Positions 62,323 through 64,000 of a DNA stretch of 64,000 nucleotides are shown piece after piece. Position numbers and translations under genes: made by a program. The notes beneath the pieces are model-generated. The model was not told the DNA's origin. It worked only from the letters and a program-made list of their open reading frames with translations, and did no database searches. The stretch's first letter is position 1; every line of letters starts with the position of its first letter. Source of the DNA: Lachnospiraceae bacterium (GTDB lineage Bacteria; Bacillota; Clostridia; Lachnospirales; Lachnospiraceae); the NCBI GenBank assembly GCA_910575475.1, contig CAJTGD010000006.1:1-64000 (forward strand), given 5' to 3'.

Positions 62323-63216
62323 GTGAAAAGAAGGGATTACCATAATCTGGCCGGCTATTTTTTCATAGGGCCCTGGCTGATCTGTTTCTTTGTATTCACA
62401 CTGTTTCCGGTATGTATGTCTCTTTACTATTCATTTACAGATTTTGATATCCTGTCAGCACCCCGGTTTATCGGCTTGGAAAACTATCGGTATCTGCTGT
62501 TTCAGGATCGGAAATTCTGGCAGTCCGTAAAGGTGACATTGCTGTATGCGTTTGTATCCATTCCGCTGCGGCTTGTATTCGCCTTTTTCGTTGCAAATCT
62601 TCTGGCAAAAAGGCACAGGGGGCAGGGAATCTACCGGACCTTATTTTATCTGCCTTCGATTGTGGGGGAAAGCGTGGCGATCGCGATTGTATGGAGAACC
62701 ATATTCGGCAAAAATGGGGCATTTGAAGCACTGTTAAATTCTGTGGGAGTCTATACGGAATATTCGGTTCTGGGAGATTCACGGACGGCGATCTGGTCAC
62801 TGATCCTGATGTCTATCTGGCAGTTTGGTTCGCCGATGCTCATATTCCTGGCAGGACTGAAAGATATCCCGGATACATATTATGAAGCGGCAAGTATGGA
62901 TGGTGCTAATTCGTTTCAGAGATTTTGGAAGATTACGGTACCATTGATCACGCCGATCTTCCTGTTTAATCTTATTATGCAGATGATCACTGGATTTATG
63001 GTATTTACCCAGGGATATATCATCACAGACGGAGGGCCGCTGAACAGCACGTTGTTTTATGTCGTATACCTTTACCAGACGACTTTTGAAAAATTCGAGG
63101 CGGGCAGAGGGTCTGCAATGGCGTGGATGCTGCTCCTGTTTATCGGAATCCTGACGGCAATACTGTTTTCTTCTTCAAAGTATTGGGTGTTTGAGGAAAA
63201 CAGAAAGGGGGATTAG
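62323..63216 (+). CDS. Sugar ABC transporter permease (1)
   Basis: A 297-residue MalF-type permease has six membrane helices and the cytoplasmic EAA loop YYEAASMDGANSFQRFWKIT (about residue 190). A GTG at 62323 is the preferred start because AGGAGGTG is correctly spaced before it; the GTG at 62314 lies within that site. It follows the binding-protein gene by 82 bp and precedes the second permease by 5 bp. Confidence 0.92.
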   Translation: MKRRDYHNLAGYFFIGPWLICFFVFTLFPVCMSLYYSFTDFDILSAPRFIGLENYRYLLFQDRKFWQSVKVTLLYAFVSIPLRLVFAFFVANLLAKRHRGQGIYRTLFYLPSIVGESVAIAIVWRTIFGKNGAFEALLNSVGVYTEYSVLGDSRTAIWSLILMSIWQFGSPMLIFLAGLKDIPDTYYEAASMDGANSFQRFWKITVPLITPIFLFNLIMQMITGFMVFTQGYIITDGGPLNSTLFYVVYLYQTTFEKFEAGRGSAMAWMLLLFIGILTAILFSSSKYWVFEENRKGD

Positions 63217-63221
63217 CGGAA

Positions 63222-64000
63222 ATGAAGAAAAATAAGAAGGTCCGTTCTTGCGCATATCACCTTTTTTGCGCGGCGCTTGCGTTGATTATGATATATCCTG
63301 TTCTGTGGCTGGGCTTTTCCGCTTTTAAGGAGAAAACCGACATTTTTCAGGAAGCAGGAAAGCTGCTGCCGACAAAATGGTTCTTTGAAAATTTTCTGAA
63401 CGGCTGGAAGGGATTCGGCGGCGTCGGCTTTGGGCGGTTTTTCCTGAATTCCTTTATCGTGACAATTGGCGCGACCGTATTGTCTGTGTTCTTTTCCGTA
63501 TTTGTTGCCTATGGGTTTGCAAGGATCAACTTTAAGGGAAGAGGCTTTTGGTTTGCCTGTATGATGATGACGCTGATGCTTCCGGTACAGGTATTGATGG
63601 TTCCGCAGTATATGCTGTTCAGTAAACTGGGATGGATCAACACCTATTTACCGCTGATCATTCCCTACTTCGGCGGATATTCGTTTTTTATATTTTTGTG
63701 TGTCCAGTTTATCAAGAGCATACCGAAAGAGTTGGATGATGCGGCGCGTATAGACGGGTGCGGACGGATCGGACTTTTCTTCCGGCTGATCCTGCCGCTT
63801 AGCAAGTCCGCCATGGTAACTTCGGCTATATTTTCATTTTATTGGAGATGGTCGGATTTTGTGGGGCCGATGCTCTACCTGAAAAAACCGAAGATGTATA
63901 CCGTATCGGTTGCGTTGAAATTATTTGCGGATCCTAATTCTGTTACAGACTGGGGGGCAATGTTCGCCATGTCATTGCTGTCACTGGTTCCGGTCATTCT
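63222..64000 (+). CDS. Sugar ABC transporter permease (2), cut by the window edge
   Basis: The gene starts at the ATG at 63222 (TTAGCGG before it, weak) and stays open to the last base, about 259 codons. It encodes a MalG-type permease with helices at ALALIMIYPVLWLGFSAF and SFIVTIGATVLSVFFSVFVA, and the EAA loop ELDDAARIDGCGRIGLFFRL near residue 185. Only the last 20 or so residues should be missing. It completes the membrane part of the importer with the preceding gene. Confidence 0.9.
   Translation, partial: MKKNKKVRSCAYHLFCAALALIMIYPVLWLGFSAFKEKTDIFQEAGKLLPTKWFFENFLNGWKGFGGVGFGRFFLNSFIVTIGATVLSVFFSVFVAYGFARINFKGRGFWFACMMMTLMLPVQVLMVPQYMLFSKLGWINTYLPLIIPYFGGYSFFIFLCVQFIKSIPKELDDAARIDGCGRIGLFFRLILPLSKSAMVTSAIFSFYWRWSDFVGPMLYLKKPKMYTVSVALKLFADPNSVTDWGAMFAMSLLSLVPVI

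Overview
The window reads as chromosome from a gut-type Lachnospiraceae (Clostridia). Shine-Dalgarno sequences are strong AGGAGG types, promoters are TTGACA/TATAAT-like, and gene families are clostridial (YesM/YesN, ECF sigma with DUF4179, Abi, BlaI/BlaR). A C-glycoside-cleaving enzyme set also points to the gut. There is no rRNA, no intact tRNA and no CRISPR array. Many genes are broken, and several families of small palindromic repeats are scattered through the window.

Layout. 0.2-5 kb is a RiPP island. Three minus-strand precursor genes with double-glycine leader ends all finish in (S/T)RRRW. They face a radical SAM/SPASM maturase gene that carries an in-frame stop and a frame break at its iron-sulphur motif. 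An isopentenyl-diphosphate isomerase remnant and a UPF0489 (peptide-arginase family) gene follow. 4.8-6.7 kb holds a STAS gene and broken regulator genes. 6.7-8.3 kb is a DUF4143 ATPase preceded by four 33-bp repeats. 8.3-10.7 kb is a surface-protein remnant and a TetR/SDR pair. 10.7-14.7 kb encodes a J-like membrane protein and an Hsp70. 15-21 kb is a two-component system, an Abi gene and an ABC exporter that share a direct-repeat promoter element with the two-component system. 21.3-23 kb is an ECF sigma/anti-sigma pair. 23.4-25.9 kb is a sugar oxidoreductase plus both C-deglycosylase subunits. 27.1-34.9 kb is a BlaI/BlaR1-type sensor with a MacB-like ABC system. 35-37 kb is a Crp/Fnr regulator and an orphan flagellin. 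37-40.7 kb is a DUF3100/amidohydrolase/TauE operon. 40.7-44.3 kb mixes a MITE-like element, a DUF433 pair, threonine aldolase and gene remnants. 44.4-51.5 kb is an AraC regulator with transporters, an MBL hydrolase and an esterase, tied together by a repeated CACAAA-type motif. 51.9-56.1 kb is an Rpn nuclease, a Crp/Fnr regulator and deoD-deoB. 56.3-64 kb is a YesN/YesM system with an oxidoreductase and a sugar ABC transporter that runs off the right edge.

Most likely novel system. Precursor cores ending in three arginines and a terminal tryptophan sit next to a putative arginine-to-ornithine enzyme and a radical SAM maturase. This suggests a Nif11-type RiPP in which the RRRW tail is the modified site. 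The maturase appears broken in this copy, so the pathway may be dead here and intact in relatives. Second in interest are the hairpin repeats whose arms co-vary and the candidate AraC and response-regulator regulons.
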